In this document: positions 56,707 to 64,000 of the stretch, piece by piece
Layout: each line of letters begins with the position of its first letter
Position numbering within the stretch: position 1 is the first letter of the stretch
Assembly (NCBI RefSeq): GCF_002149925.1
Contig: NZ_MSLT01000012.1
Location: 744,001-808,000 of the forward strand
Origin: Thioflexithrix psekupsensis
Lineage (GTDB): Bacteria > Pseudomonadota > Gammaproteobacteria > Beggiatoales > Beggiatoaceae
Length of the DNA stretch: 64,000 nucleotides
Direction: 5' to 3'
Made by a program: the position numbers and the translations under genes
The notes under the pieces: generated by a model
Database searches by the model: none
Told to the model about the DNA's origin: nothing
Seen by the model: the letters and a program-made list of their open reading frames with translations, nothing else

Positions 56707-57837
56707 TACCAAAATTATGTGAGATATAAAAACAAATTAAGTTTTAATATCTAGCTAGATATTAGGTATAAGATACTGTTTAATTTTATTAAACTTAAAC
56801 ACTTTACCTGACAAAAAGGTCTCAAACATACTAGTGACTTCTTTAAAGCTTGATAGGCGATGAAAATTCTTTCTGACCCAATTCTTACCTTGAAGCCAAA
56901 TATCCTCGACTGGATTTTGCTCTGGGGCATTAGGTGCAAATCTTAATAAACGAACTTTCCATTCTGATTCTGGAAGTCCCCCATTTAATTTCTCTAAATA
57001 AGTTCTTAAACCTTCAGAACGATGATAACTTGCACCATCCCAAATAATCACATGACGGGCTTCTTTATATCTGTAAATGAGCCAGTTAATAAAGTCTATC
57101 GTATATTTTGTATCAGCTTTCTTTGCCCTATCTAAAATAAATTCTCCCGTATAAATATTCACCGCTCCATACCACGTTTGAGAAGTGCGATAATTACTCA
57201 TCTTTATTGACGTTCTTTCTCCTTTTTTCGACCAAACATAACCACAAATATCTCCCCACAACTGATGGCTTTCGTCTTGCATCCAGTACATTACCTCTCC
57301 ACTTTCTATCTGTTCACGCTCCTTATCTATTAAATCCTTAATCTCTTTTTTTTTAGCTTCTACTTTTACCTCATCTTTTGCCGAATTCTCTTTGTGTGTC
57401 TTCTTATAACTTAAATTCGCTTCTTCTAATAATTTAGTATAAGAAGTATTTGAAGAATAGAAAACATCATACTCCTCTTTTAAGTATCTCTTTAGTTCCT
57501 CTATTGTTATTGTCTTCTTTTCTTGTATCCAATTAATCACATCTTCTCGTTCACGCGGCTTTAAATACCCTGGCGAGCCTTTATACGCTAACTTTAATCC
57601 TTCCACCCCTGACGCTAAATAAATGGCTTTCCATTTATCCACAAATTGCACACTGACACAACACGCTAAAGCCGCTTCCGCACGCACAAAACCAAGCAAA
57701 GACATTCTTACTGCCATCGCTCGCTTCACTTCTCTCGCTTCACCTGTTGACATTAATTCTTCTAAATCTTCATATCTTTTGTTCATTATTCTCTCCTATT
57801 TGAAAAGTATTATTATACGACTCTGAAAAAATTGGTA
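56707..57837 (-). mobile_element. IS630-family element, 1131 bp, intact
   Basis: The element is flanked by TA duplications (56705-56706 and 57838-57839). Ends are TACCAAAATTATG and, on the other strand, TACCAATTTTTTC. Including the TA these give TATACCAA at each end, the same terminus as the MITE family here. It contains one complete transposase gene on the minus strand. Confidence 0.93.
56755..57786 (-). CDS. IS630-family transposase (Tc1/mariner-like DDE)
   Basis: The 343-residue transposase has an N-terminal helix-turn-helix region (about residues 20-60, RAEAALACCVSVQFVDKWK) and a complete DDE site: VMYWMQDESHQLWG (Asp), VIIWDGASYHR (Asp) and APEQNPVEDIWLQGK (Glu). ATG 57786 has GGAG about 7 bases upstream. 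The gene is unbroken, so it could act on its own ends and on the short repeats that share them. Confidence 0.93.
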   Translation of the reverse strand: MNKRYEDLEELMSTGEAREVKRAMAVRMSLLGFVRAEAALACCVSVQFVDKWKAIYLASGVEGLKLAYKGSPGYLKPREREDVINWIQEKKTITIEELKRYLKEEYDVFYSSNTSYTKLLEEANLSYKKTHKENSAKDEVKVEAKKKEIKDLIDKEREQIESGEVMYWMQDESHQLWGDICGYVWSKKGERTSIKMSNYRTSQTWYGAVNIYTGEFILDRAKKADTKYTIDFINWLIYRYKEARHVIIWDGASYHRSEGLRTYLEKLNGGLPESEWKVRLLRFAPNAPEQNPVEDIWLQGKNWVRKNFHRLSSFKEVTSMFETFLSGKVFKFNKIKQYLIPNI

Positions 57838-59355
57838 TAACAGTGTCCAATTTTGCAACCAAGTTTGCGTGACCTGATCCGCGCCGTGTAGATGTAATAG
57901 AGACCACCCCGGTGGTAAATGTAAACTGGCACCGACTTGTTGGAATTGTTGAAAACTCTCCGTTTCCGCCTCATGCTGCCAACCAACCACAGGTAATATC
58001 TGAATATCCCCATACAACCGACTGTCCGCAGTGACATCCACTTGTGTTTGTCGAATTTCAACGCCCATCGGCTGATTTTCAGTTAAGCGCGTAATAAACT
58101 GGTCTTGTCCTGCAACGCTCACCCGTCCCAATTGCATCGCATAAGCTGCATCTTGATTATTCTGAGAATTCAATAGGTTTAATCGCCAATGACGGTTCAT
58201 TTGTCCTGTGATGTGATCTTGAATCGAATAACCCTTGCCATCAAAATCTAACCAATATTGTCGATACAAATTCAACTGATTGGCTGTCGTATCCGCGAGG
58301 CCGCGTTGTTTTATTGACAAAGTCATGGTTTCACCGGGCAACACGCGATAAGTCGGCAACGAACGCCATGTGTCAGGCAATTGCGTTTGTTGCGGATCAA
58401 CAGCCGTCACACCACTAATCTCCACCACACGTAACATCGGTTGGGCTTCAAAACTCCATAATTCTTCCGTTGCCCAGATGCCTTGCGTATGATTAGCGGG
58501 ATCGCGGTTCAAAGCCACACTGTGCAAGGTTGTGACTTCATGGGGAGAACGGGCGGCCACTTCGACTTCCCATGTACCGGGACGAACTTGTAAACGTAAT
58601 TCTCCCGTAGGTTCTAAACGCGCCGGCAGGGGACTGTTTAACTGCATAGGAATTTGATCGGCCAACAATACGGGAGCTAACACCACTTCCCGATGTCGCC
58701 CAGCGACTTCTAACACCAAACGATTGACACTTTGCAATGGCACTTGATCCGACAAACGACGATAAACCCGTAACGTTAAACGATCTTCGTCCGTTGTTTC
58801 GCGGGCGCGCTCATTGCGATTCAGCCACAAACGACCTTGGCGATCCAATTCAGGTAAAGCCATCTCTTGTCCCATAACGGATAAAGTAACCAATCCCGTG
58901 TGACTGGGAACACGCAAAAATTCAGGCACTCGATCCCAAAAAAATACCCCCGTGACTTGATGTCGCCCCGCGTCTAACCGTATCCACGGCAGCCCCTCTC
59001 GTTCAACCACTAAGGCATTAATTTGATTCACTTGGACTTGCTGCGGCCAATGATGATGCGTGGACTGACTGTGGCCGGGTAAGGGTATCCATTCGCTGCG
59101 GTACAATTGCCATTCTTGAGAAAAATGGGCTTGTGTGGCCGAAGCGGTCACTTGTAAATAACTCGGCCACGCACACAGCCGCTCCGCATTGGACACTCCC
59201 GTTTGTACCAAAGGACAAGCTTGTTCCGTTGTTCCCCACAACGCCCACTCTGTCCAAGGTTGTAGTGGTTCAGGAACGTCGTCTAAAGCCAGAGGATTCG
59301 CCAGCGCGATCAGCGACCAGCAACTCCCCAATAAAACAACAAGGATTTTATTCAT
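57838..59355 (-). pseudogene. N-terminal part of the IS630-split membrane protein gene
   Basis: This half encodes about 506 residues before the insertion at TTA (QNWTLL). It begins with a signal peptide (MNKILVVLLGSCWSLIALAN) and is beta-rich with many Trp and Gln. Alternative starts are ATG 59361 and GTG 59367. After the insertion point the frame runs 13 codons into the element and stops. The exported N-part may still be made as a soluble fragment. Confidence 0.8.
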
Positions 59356-59477
59356 AACCATACTCACTGCTTAAATTAGCCACTATAATGACAACCCAGT
59401 ATCACCGTTTAAGGACGGTGCGCCCGACGTAATTTTTTCCTCCTTTTCCTTCACGTTTTCAGAACAGGATTGTTTTA

Positions 59478-60440
59478 ATGTCACGGAAAACTATTCACCT
59501 TAGCACTTCAGAAGATAAATTGGCCGAATTACCCGAAGAGGTCAAACGTATTGGTGTGGAGGCCGCAGAGATCATTTGGACGATTTCGCAAGATTATGCG
59601 CATCGCCAACTTGATGCCATGCGCCAACAACATCAAGATCAACAACAGGTTTTGACGCAACAACGACAACAAGCCCAACAACAAATTATCGAATTAGAAC
59701 AAGTGGTTGCTGCAAAAAAGCAAACCATTGAACAAATGACTCGCGCCAACAAATCGCTGCAAGTGGATTTGGAACGGGAGAATGGGGAACTCAAGAGTGC
59801 CAAAACCCAAATTGTGCTGCTACAAGAGAAAGTCGATAAACAAGAACATGAAATTCGCCATTTAATCGAAGAATTAGGGCGTGCGCGAGAAAGTAATGAT
59901 GGTTTACAAAAACGCCTCTACGAAGCCAATCGCCAACTGGATCAAGAGCAAAAATCAGCCCGCCAAGCCCAAGAAGAATCAGCCGTCAACCTACGCATTA
60001 AAGAGCGTTTGGAACAGAGCTTACGCGAAATTAAGCTAGAATCAGATCAGGTGTGGCGACAATTGAAGCAAGAACAAGCCCGCACCAGTGTCGCCGAGGC
60101 GCAAGTGCAAGAGTTGCGCGAGACGATTAAAAAACTAGACACCGAAGCCCGACAAGCCAAAGAAGAGAAACAAGAGCAGCGCGAAGCGATAGACGCAGAA
60201 ATTCGCGCTCGTGTGGAGTTGGAGAAGAAAATAGCGGGGATTGTGGCGCGTGGTGAGGCGCAAGAACAAGCCTATAAGGAAAATGCCAGCCGTCAAGACA
60301 GCGAGGTGATTTTGGCACGACAAGAATTACAAACGCTGCGAGATCGTTTGATTAAGACGGAGGGCGCGTTAGAACGGGAGAAAAAAGCGGTAGAACGTTT
60401 GGAAGCCAAACTGGTGTCTGCGGGTCAAGTGCCAGCTTAG
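59478..60440 (+). CDS. Long coiled-coil protein
   Basis: The 320-residue protein is almost entirely coiled coil from about residue 35 on, rich in Gln, Glu, Arg and Lys (for example IIELEQVVAAKKQTIEQM). The first 35 residues (TIHLSTSEDKLAELPEEV) form a short N-terminal cap. KfrA-like plasmid proteins share the appearance, but no helix-turn-helix is evident. It is divergent from the split membrane-protein gene. Function unknown. Confidence 0.7.
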   Translation: MSRKTIHLSTSEDKLAELPEEVKRIGVEAAEIIWTISQDYAHRQLDAMRQQHQDQQQVLTQQRQQAQQQIIELEQVVAAKKQTIEQMTRANKSLQVDLERENGELKSAKTQIVLLQEKVDKQEHEIRHLIEELGRARESNDGLQKRLYEANRQLDQEQKSARQAQEESAVNLRIKERLEQSLREIKLESDQVWRQLKQEQARTSVAEAQVQELRETIKKLDTEARQAKEEKQEQREAIDAEIRARVELEKKIAGIVARGEAQEQAYKENASRQDSEVILARQELQTLRDRLIKTEGALEREKKAVERLEAKLVSAGQVPA

Positions 60441-60465
60441 TGTATTTTTTCTAATGGAAAAAGTA

Positions 60466-60556
60466 GTCTGAATCAGCATTTCTGAATGTTCAAAATGAAC
60501 GGATTCTTGTCAAATATTATCAATTTTTTAATTCTGTAAATTCTGATTCAGACAAA
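60466..60556. repeat. Short MITE derivative H
   Basis: The element starts GTCTGAATCAGCATTTCTG and ends TGTAAATTCTGATTCAGAC. At 91 bp it retains only the inner palindrome. It ends 13 bases before the next start codon, so the ribosome site AAGGAG of the DUF1451 gene sits at its edge. Confidence 0.7.
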
Positions 60557-60568
60557 AGGAGAAATATC

Positions 60569-61093
60569 ATGTCAAACCACGATCATTTAACCACGGGCTA
60601 TCAACAAATGATGGCGCGGATTAAAGAAACATTAACCACACCAGCCACATTGAGTTTGGGCGAACATATTGCTCATGCGCGGGAGCGTGCGGTGGAGTTG
60701 GGCGAATTAACCGAAGAGGAAGCACAACATATTGGTGATTATTTGCGTCGAGATGTGGAAGATGCGGCACATTTTCTCAGCGAAACGCAACAGAGTTTAG
60801 CGGATTGGTTACAACAAGATTTAGAGTTAATAGAAGATCGGTTATTAGACCTATTCAGCGTGATGGTGGATCACACGCAACAAGAGTTGCAAGATTTGGC
60901 TGAACGCGCCCGCTGTGCCAGTGAGTGGTTAAGCGGAGAAATTTCAGGCATAGGCGTATTAATTTGTGAGCAATGCGGTCATCGCTTAGAATTTACCCAG
61001 CCTGATTACATTCCTGTCTGTCCAAATTGCGGTCATACTTTGTTCAAGCGCGTGGCTTCGGAGAGTGAGTCTGATTCTGAATCTTTGGGGTGA
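60569..61093 (+). CDS. DUF1451 (YbeL-like) zinc-ribbon protein
   Basis: The 174-residue protein matches the DUF1451 layout: a helical N-terminal region with HARERAVELGELTEEEAQHI and YLRRDVEDAAHFL, then a C-terminal zinc ribbon (LICEQCGHRLEF ... VCPNCGHTLF). The role of the family is unknown. AAGGAG lies about 7 bases before ATG. Confidence 0.85.
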   Translation: MSNHDHLTTGYQQMMARIKETLTTPATLSLGEHIAHARERAVELGELTEEEAQHIGDYLRRDVEDAAHFLSETQQSLADWLQQDLELIEDRLLDLFSVMVDHTQQELQDLAERARCASEWLSGEISGIGVLICEQCGHRLEFTQPDYIPVCPNCGHTLFKRVASESESDSESLG

Positions 61094-61153
61094 GGTTTAT
61101 TGGTTTGGATTAGGATTTTCAGGTAACAAAAAAAACTCACCAAAATAATATTT

Positions 61154-61226
61154 GGTCTGAATCAGAATTTACAGAATTAAAGAATTTTCAGAATTAACTT
61201 GTTCTGTAAACTCTAATTCAGAAAAA
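61154..61226. repeat. Short MITE derivative I
   Basis: The element runs from GTCTGAATCAGAATTTACAG to TGTAAACTCTAATTCAGA, 73 bp, inner palindrome only. It lies 75 bases before the next probable start. Confidence 0.65.
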
Positions 61227-61301
61227 AATCATTTCCGTATTTTTTAAAAATTAGGTAAAATTCGATGGTGCATTGGTTTTACGATAAAAAGTAAACGATT
61301 T

Positions 61302-64000
61302 GTGCATTTTATCATCCATTCACCAAAGGATTTTACTTATATACCTTTATTTTCGCTAGGAAAATTAGCGACTTGGGGATTGCTGCTGTCGTATTCTGTT
61401 TCTGTATGGAGTACAGCATCACTCAGTCCTGATGGGATTCTCACTGTCCCGTTGTCGCAATTGCAAAATACTCCCACTCCTCCTCCTGATGCTACGGCTC
61501 GTTTTGCGCATTTAAATCCCTCTGAAGGCGTGCATTTGTTGAAATTGACGCAATATGGCGATATGCCTGTGGCTTCGGTGACGGCAAATACATTTTTAGA
61601 TGCGGATCGTCGCTTGCATTTGCCGCGTGTACATTATGATTTAGGGGGTTCTGCGCCCTCTGATTGGTGGTTGACGTTGCGTTATCACGGTACAGCTGAA
61701 GATGGCAGTTTGTTGTTGCAAGTGGATAATTTTGGCCCTGCGCGTTCGGGTAATATGATTAGCGGCCAAGTGTCGGTGGATTTATCGGGACAATCGGTTA
61801 AAGCGCGTTCTAAAAATTCCGCAGGCGGTTCGCCTGGCATTACGCAAGCGACTTTGTCGTTTTACGATGTCAATGGGGTTGAACTTGCGTCTTTTCCCAA
61901 TGTGACAGATGAAAATGGCAATTACAGTGTAACCGTGCCTGATGGCGATGTGACGTATTTGAAAATTCGCGGCGGTTTTTTTAGCAACGATCCCAATCGC
62001 CCATTCGCTGGGGAATTGATGGTGTTGTGCCTGCCCACGCAAACGGAGAATACTTGTCATGCTACGGTTTATGGCAGTTTGGTGATGCGCTTGGCGACTC
62101 GATTCGCTGATGATGATTGGACTATGCGACAATCAAAAGCCCGCACTTTAATCGCTGAAACGCTGAAAATTGACCGCGATCCCACTTTAGAAGTCATTGA
62201 TAATTTTGAAACTTTGTTTGATGGTGATGAATTTTGGCGGAAAATTGGGAACGATGCAGGACAGTTTGACGCTTGGGCAGATGTGTTGACGGCTGATTTG
62301 GCGGATGGGTTTTTGGATGATGCCAGCATTTCCGCAGGCGTGTTTAAACAAGCCCAAGTTAGAGTGTCTGCGGTAGCAAATTATGCGATTCAGTATGAGC
62401 AAATTCAACCCAGACAAGTTGTTGATGAACAAGGTAATGTTTCTGAATCTTCGCGTCAGTTGGTTTTAGAAAGTTTGTCTGGAGAAAAAACCGCACAAGG
62501 TACTCAAATTGAAACACAACAGTTTTTGTCTGATGTGATTTTGAAAGAAGAACTGGAAAATGGGGAAAGCACTATTGTTTATCAATCCTTTCAAGTGGGT
62601 GATTGGCAAAGTCAGTTAAATGCAGAAACCACTGTTCTTGCTAAAGTTTTTTCTCGTGATCCGACATTATTTAATTTGCCTGTCACGGAAAAAAATAGAA
62701 TCGCTCGCTTGTTGGTAACAGCAGAAAGTGAGCTAATGCAACAAGCACAAGATGAGTGGTTAGAAGCGGTTAATGAGGATATTTTAGCCGTTCTTTACTT
62801 TGATGGGTTAGATGAGTTAATTGCTCAAGCCCGCACTTATGTTGCTGTTGTTGCTTTGCCTGAACCCACCGCACGGAGAATGCCTTATCAAGCTCCATCA
62901 GACCCGCAACGAACAGCGCGGTCTGCTCCAGCAAGTCAGAATATGGGATGGGTTGGTGTTGAGTTTGATGGGAATTCTACAGTCAGCGTGGGTAATTCAT
63001 TGCCTATTGCGCTGTCTGTTGTGGGTAAAAGTTACTCTTTTAGTGATTTTATGGCGGGTGTTTCGGGAACTCAGGCTTTTACTAAACCTATTCTTGAGCC
63101 TAATTTGGTTGGAGAAATGAGTGGCGGGGCTGTTGGAACTGCCGCGGCGATAGCCTTTAACGCTTATCAAAAAACGGATTTTCAGGGAACAACCTTTGAT
63201 AACTCGCTGTTTTTGTCGGGGGATCAGTTGGCGCATAATTTCCCCGATCAAAATAAATATTGTACTGAAGGTGAAGGGCGTTATGTGGTGACTAAAGAAC
63301 TGGGCTGGAATGTACACACCATTAATAACGTGATGCTGGCTTTACAGGCATTAACAACAGGGGTTCAGTACAAAAACGGTCACATGGTGAAAATCAAGGA
63401 TTCCCTGACAGCAATCCACACTAAATTGGAAAACGCAGGTGAAATTGGCTCTCAAATTATGGACGGGATTGAGGCTATTTTGTTGGCTGCTGATTTAGTG
63501 CTTGATATTTATTCGGGTATCGTGACTGCTGAGTCAGAGGTGAAAGATACTGATTCAGAAGCAGAAGATGCTGATTCAGAAGCAAAAAGTTTCAACGCCG
63601 AAGATGCGCATAAGCTCAGAATCGATGTGATTGATCCAACAAGAAATGCGCTGGGTAACTTAAAACGTTTGGTAGAAGTGGCTGTGGCAGCACTGCCGCA
63701 ACGTCCAAACCGTGCTGAGATTGATGCCCAAAGCATATTTAATATGCTGATTGATAAAAAAGGGAAACAAGACGATGCCATGTATCGTGGCTTGTCAAAA
63801 GACGTTGGCCTTGCAAAATTAGTTGCTGCTCAATTGCTTGGACATCATCTTGCTAAAATGACTCCAACCCATGTTCAACAAGGAAGTCAGAAAGTGCCTT
63901 GTCAAGTGGGCGCGCTTTCTTGTAAAACAGTGGCGCGAATTTATGTAGGGTATAAATTGGGTATTTTTGCTAAAGGAAGCTATGAATACACCTTGATCGA
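61302..64000 (+). CDS. Large putative secreted/surface protein (3' partial)
   Basis: The frame stays open from GTG 61302 to the right edge (899 codons). A signal peptide is likely (FSLGKLATWGLLLSYSVSVW), with mature protein near STASLSPDG. Around residues 180-225 a carboxypeptidase-like or Ig-like unit is suggested by ATLSFYDVNGVELASF and VTDENGNYSVTVPDGD. An acidic repeat (DSEAEDADSEAK) lies at about nt 63555-63590. I find no catalytic motif and do not recognise a family. The start is uncertain, as there is no ATG and no clear ribosome site. Confidence 0.65.
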   Translation, partial: MHFIIHSPKDFTYIPLFSLGKLATWGLLLSYSVSVWSTASLSPDGILTVPLSQLQNTPTPPPDATARFAHLNPSEGVHLLKLTQYGDMPVASVTANTFLDADRRLHLPRVHYDLGGSAPSDWWLTLRYHGTAEDGSLLLQVDNFGPARSGNMISGQVSVDLSGQSVKARSKNSAGGSPGITQATLSFYDVNGVELASFPNVTDENGNYSVTVPDGDVTYLKIRGGFFSNDPNRPFAGELMVLCLPTQTENTCHATVYGSLVMRLATRFADDDWTMRQSKARTLIAETLKIDRDPTLEVIDNFETLFDGDEFWRKIGNDAGQFDAWADVLTADLADGFLDDASISAGVFKQAQVRVSAVANYAIQYEQIQPRQVVDEQGNVSESSRQLVLESLSGEKTAQGTQIETQQFLSDVILKEELENGESTIVYQSFQVGDWQSQLNAETTVLAKVFSRDPTLFNLPVTEKNRIARLLVTAESELMQQAQDEWLEAVNEDILAVLYFDGLDELIAQARTYVAVVALPEPTARRMPYQAPSDPQRTARSAPASQNMGWVGVEFDGNSTVSVGNSLPIALSVVGKSYSFSDFMAGVSGTQAFTKPILEPNLVGEMSGGAVGTAAAIAFNAYQKTDFQGTTFDNSLFLSGDQLAHNFPDQNKYCTEGEGRYVVTKELGWNVHTINNVMLALQALTTGVQYKNGHMVKIKDSLTAIHTKLENAGEIGSQIMDGIEAILLAADLVLDIYSGIVTAESEVKDTDSEAEDADSEAKSFNAEDAHKLRIDVIDPTRNALGNLKRLVEVAVAALPQRPNRAEIDAQSIFNMLIDKKGKQDDAMYRGLSKDVGLAKLVAAQLLGHHLAKMTPTHVQQGSQKVPCQVGALSCKTVARIYVGYKLGIFAKGSYEYTLI

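Overview
The window looks like a piece of a gammaproteobacterial chromosome with moderately low GC. The gene set (pepA divergent from lptF, holC after pepA, lapB-pyrF, rimK with its zinc-protease partner, mltD, rnfG, gspF, hflX, xthA) is typical of Gammaproteobacteria. The heavy load of dispersed palindromes, insertion sequences and Rpn-type nuclease paralogues, together with a fatty-acyl-AMP-ligase polyketide synthase, suggests a Thiotrichales/Beggiatoa-like sulfur bacterium. That placement is inference; no rRNA gene is present and I saw no tRNA gene.

Layout. 1-7.2 kb: the 3' part of a large type I polyketide synthase (FAAL-ACP-KS-AT-DH-KR-ACP), open at the left edge. 7.2-9.2 kb: a decayed accessory patch with a PLD-like gene between palindromic repeats, a broken EcoRV-like restriction endonuclease gene and two MITE copies. 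9.2-16.4 kb: housekeeping genes (membrane protein, lipase, DHH phosphoesterase, mltD, HIT protein, zinc protease, rimK, AEC transporter). 16.4-17.7 kb: two MITE copies abutting a 5'-truncated IS607-type element whose tnpB lacks the RuvC-I segment. 17.8-20.9 kb: rnfG, a small protein, pyrF and lapB. 21.1-24.9 kb: four tandem, almost identical Rpn-family nuclease genes. 25-34 kb: J-domain protein, Nudix-ThiE fusion, a three-gene surface-glycan type operon (acyltransferase, Wzt-like ATPase, methyltransferase-GNAT fusion), a histidine kinase and an ATM1-type ABC exporter. 34-49 kb: CAP protein, hydrogenase maturation protease, WD40 lipoprotein, DksA-like protein, gspF, hflX, xthA, DUF58 protein, TorS-like hybrid kinase, lptF, pepA, holC. 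49-61 kb: a mobile-element-rich stretch with an orphan antitoxin, a decayed duplicate of part of holC, an ankyrin gene hit by an IS4-like element with a 9-bp duplication, ung, an orphan DNA methyltransferase and a ~1,400-residue membrane-protein gene split by an IS630 element. 61-64 kb: DUF1451 protein and a large putative secreted protein running off the right edge.

The most informative pattern is a family of at least nine related palindromic repeats (about 70-200 bp) whose complete copies end in TATACCAAAA/TTTTGGTATA. The same termini bound the intact IS630 element at 56.7-57.8 kb, so this transposase may mobilise the short repeats in trans. The repeats sit at the broken ends of the EcoRV-like gene, the IS607 remnant and the methyltransferase gene, and immediately upstream of several start codons.
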